Below, in pieces: positions 62,930 through 64,000 of a stretch of 64,000 bases of DNA (its first letter is position 1; every line of letters begins with the position of its first letter). Source of the DNA: Circinella minor (taxonomy: Eukaryota > Mucoromycota > Mucoromycetes > Mucorales > Lichtheimiaceae); the NCBI GenBank assembly GCA_016758965.1, contig JAEPRB010000096.1, forward strand, positions 1 to 64,000. The letters are read 5' to 3'. Both the position numbers and the translations under genes were made by a program. The notes beneath the pieces are model-generated. The model was not told the origin of the DNA. It did not search any database and was given only the letters and a program-made list of their open reading frames with translations.

Positions 62930-64000
62930 CCCACAATGTTATATTGGGTCATGTTATAATGAGACCATGTAATAGAAGAAAAACATTAATTTGTATTGTT
63001 CGTGAAACTGTTTACGAAATAACATAGATATGTATTAGTAAAATGAAAAAAAACCCCTCTTTTATTACGATAATGGATAAAAAATTGATGCATTATTTAT
63101 TACATATTACACCACACAAAAAAAGTCAAAAACATGTTTCTGCTTTATTTAAATTCTTGGTTATGCTAGAGGTAGGTATCAATAAGTCCGATCTATTGTT
63201 CCTAGTACATCACCTCTTCTTATTACAAACATTAAAAAAAAAAAAATTAAATGGAGAAAGAATCGATTTTTTTTTTTTTACCGGGTAAAATTCATTTATA
63301 TATTATATGATTTGTAAATTCAGTCTTTCTTTTGACTTGGTTAATAATTATATACTTTTATTTTCTAATTCAATTTTTTTTTTTATTTTATATAAAAGTC
63401 ATCAATAAATGATCAATTACTTTTTTCGATCCAACAGAATACCCTTAACGATGCTATTGAAAAGATATAATTTATTATATCTATCGTTTTATATAGATTC
63501 ATCGAAAAAAAAAATTTCATCCGTACTTATTGTTTTAATTATTTTATGGGTGATATATACTGTTTGCTCGATTGAGATATTACTACGTAGAGATGATCAT
63601 TCATTATCGACCTAATACAATGAATGTAAAATGTTGACACTTGAAAAGTTCTCATACTATACCACTTCATTGTATTAAGACCGAAAATGACACACGAGTA
63701 TAAGATCAAATTAATAATTCTTAACGAACAATATTAATAATATATCATATGGATAGCAACTTGCAGGTGGGTACATCTGAAATAGTATTGTTCCTTCTGA
63801 TTCATCGGCTAATAACTTTACATGTCGGTAAAAAGAGAGATTTGACAATATATATTTAACAGCAATCCCTCCAAAACTATGGACGGTCATCATGTGGTTA
63901 TTTTATGGTGTATAATCAACTTGTTTTGTGTGTATTGCAGCAGATCGCGTGGACAATGTACAACAACAACAACAACAACAACAGGAACAGCCTCAGGATT
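62930..64000 (+). pseudogene. decayed, intron-containing copy of BST1, cut by window end
   Basis: Collinear with 13975-14990 of the intact BST1. Matching blocks include CGTGAAACTGTTTACGA (63001), AAATTAAATGGAGAAAGAATCGA (63242), AATACCCTTAACGATGCTAT (63437), ATTTTATGGTGTATAATCAACTTGT (63899) and the CAA-repeat after GACAATGTA (63954). Both introns of that part are still present at the corresponding places, so the copy arose at DNA level rather than from mRNA. Frameshifts and stops are frequent, and the bases that encode the GHSMGG lipase elbow in the intact gene are destroyed near 63530-63550. The copy continues beyond the window. Confidence 0.85.

Overview
The window is nuclear DNA from a filamentous fungus. 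Genes are split by many short GT..AG introns, intergenic DNA is very AT-rich with long homopolymer runs, and the gene set is eukaryotic. Asn/Gln-rich low-complexity tracts, a METTL4-type adenine methyltransferase and a metazoan-like ARMH3 gene suggest an early-diverging lineage, most likely Mucoromycota. That placement is inference. All gene models were spliced by eye from reading frame, splice signals and phase.

Left part (1-20 kb): accessory-looking DNA. Two arrays of one 21-bp satellite (1-703 and about 17950-19365) bracket an unrecognised gene at 961-2196 with three decayed relatives (5430-8590), a gene-poor stretch rich in the palindrome TACGTA, and two tightly packed same-strand genes: METTL4 and the GPI inositol deacylase gene BST1/PGAP1. 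The METTL4 and BST1 coding regions overlap by 20 bp. Scraps of protein-like sequence follow the second array.

Middle part (20.6-30.5 kb): two minus-strand genes in tandem, an EFR3 homologue (plasma-membrane anchor of PI 4-kinase Stt4/PI4KIIIalpha) and an ARMH3/C10orf76 homologue (partner of PI4KIIIbeta in animals). A perfect splice donor overlaps the EFR3 stop codon, and a phase-matched acceptor precedes ARMH3, so an EFR3-ARMH3 fusion transcript is structurally possible. A membrane-anchored alpha/beta hydrolase gene diverges from EFR3.

Right part (33.7-62.4 kb): an ordinary gene-dense region: a Lys/Glu-rich disordered protein, cardiolipin synthase, a kinesin-like protein with an eroded motor core, mitochondrial endonuclease G/Nuc1, ribosome-biogenesis factor KRR1, complex I assembly factor NDUFAF6, a heat-shock transcription factor, a low-complexity orphan, a family-16 lysine-type methyltransferase with a large N-terminal extension, and clathrin light chain. 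Three of these (cardiolipin synthase, Nuc1, NDUFAF6) act in mitochondria. The window ends inside a decayed, intron-containing copy of BST1 (from about 62930), some 49 kb from the intact gene and in the same orientation.

The most interesting items are the EFR3/ARMH3 arrangement, the degenerate kinesin motor, the METTL4/BST1 overlap with the distant BST1 pseudogene, the satellite-bracketed accessory block, and a recurring C-run just downstream of stop codons.
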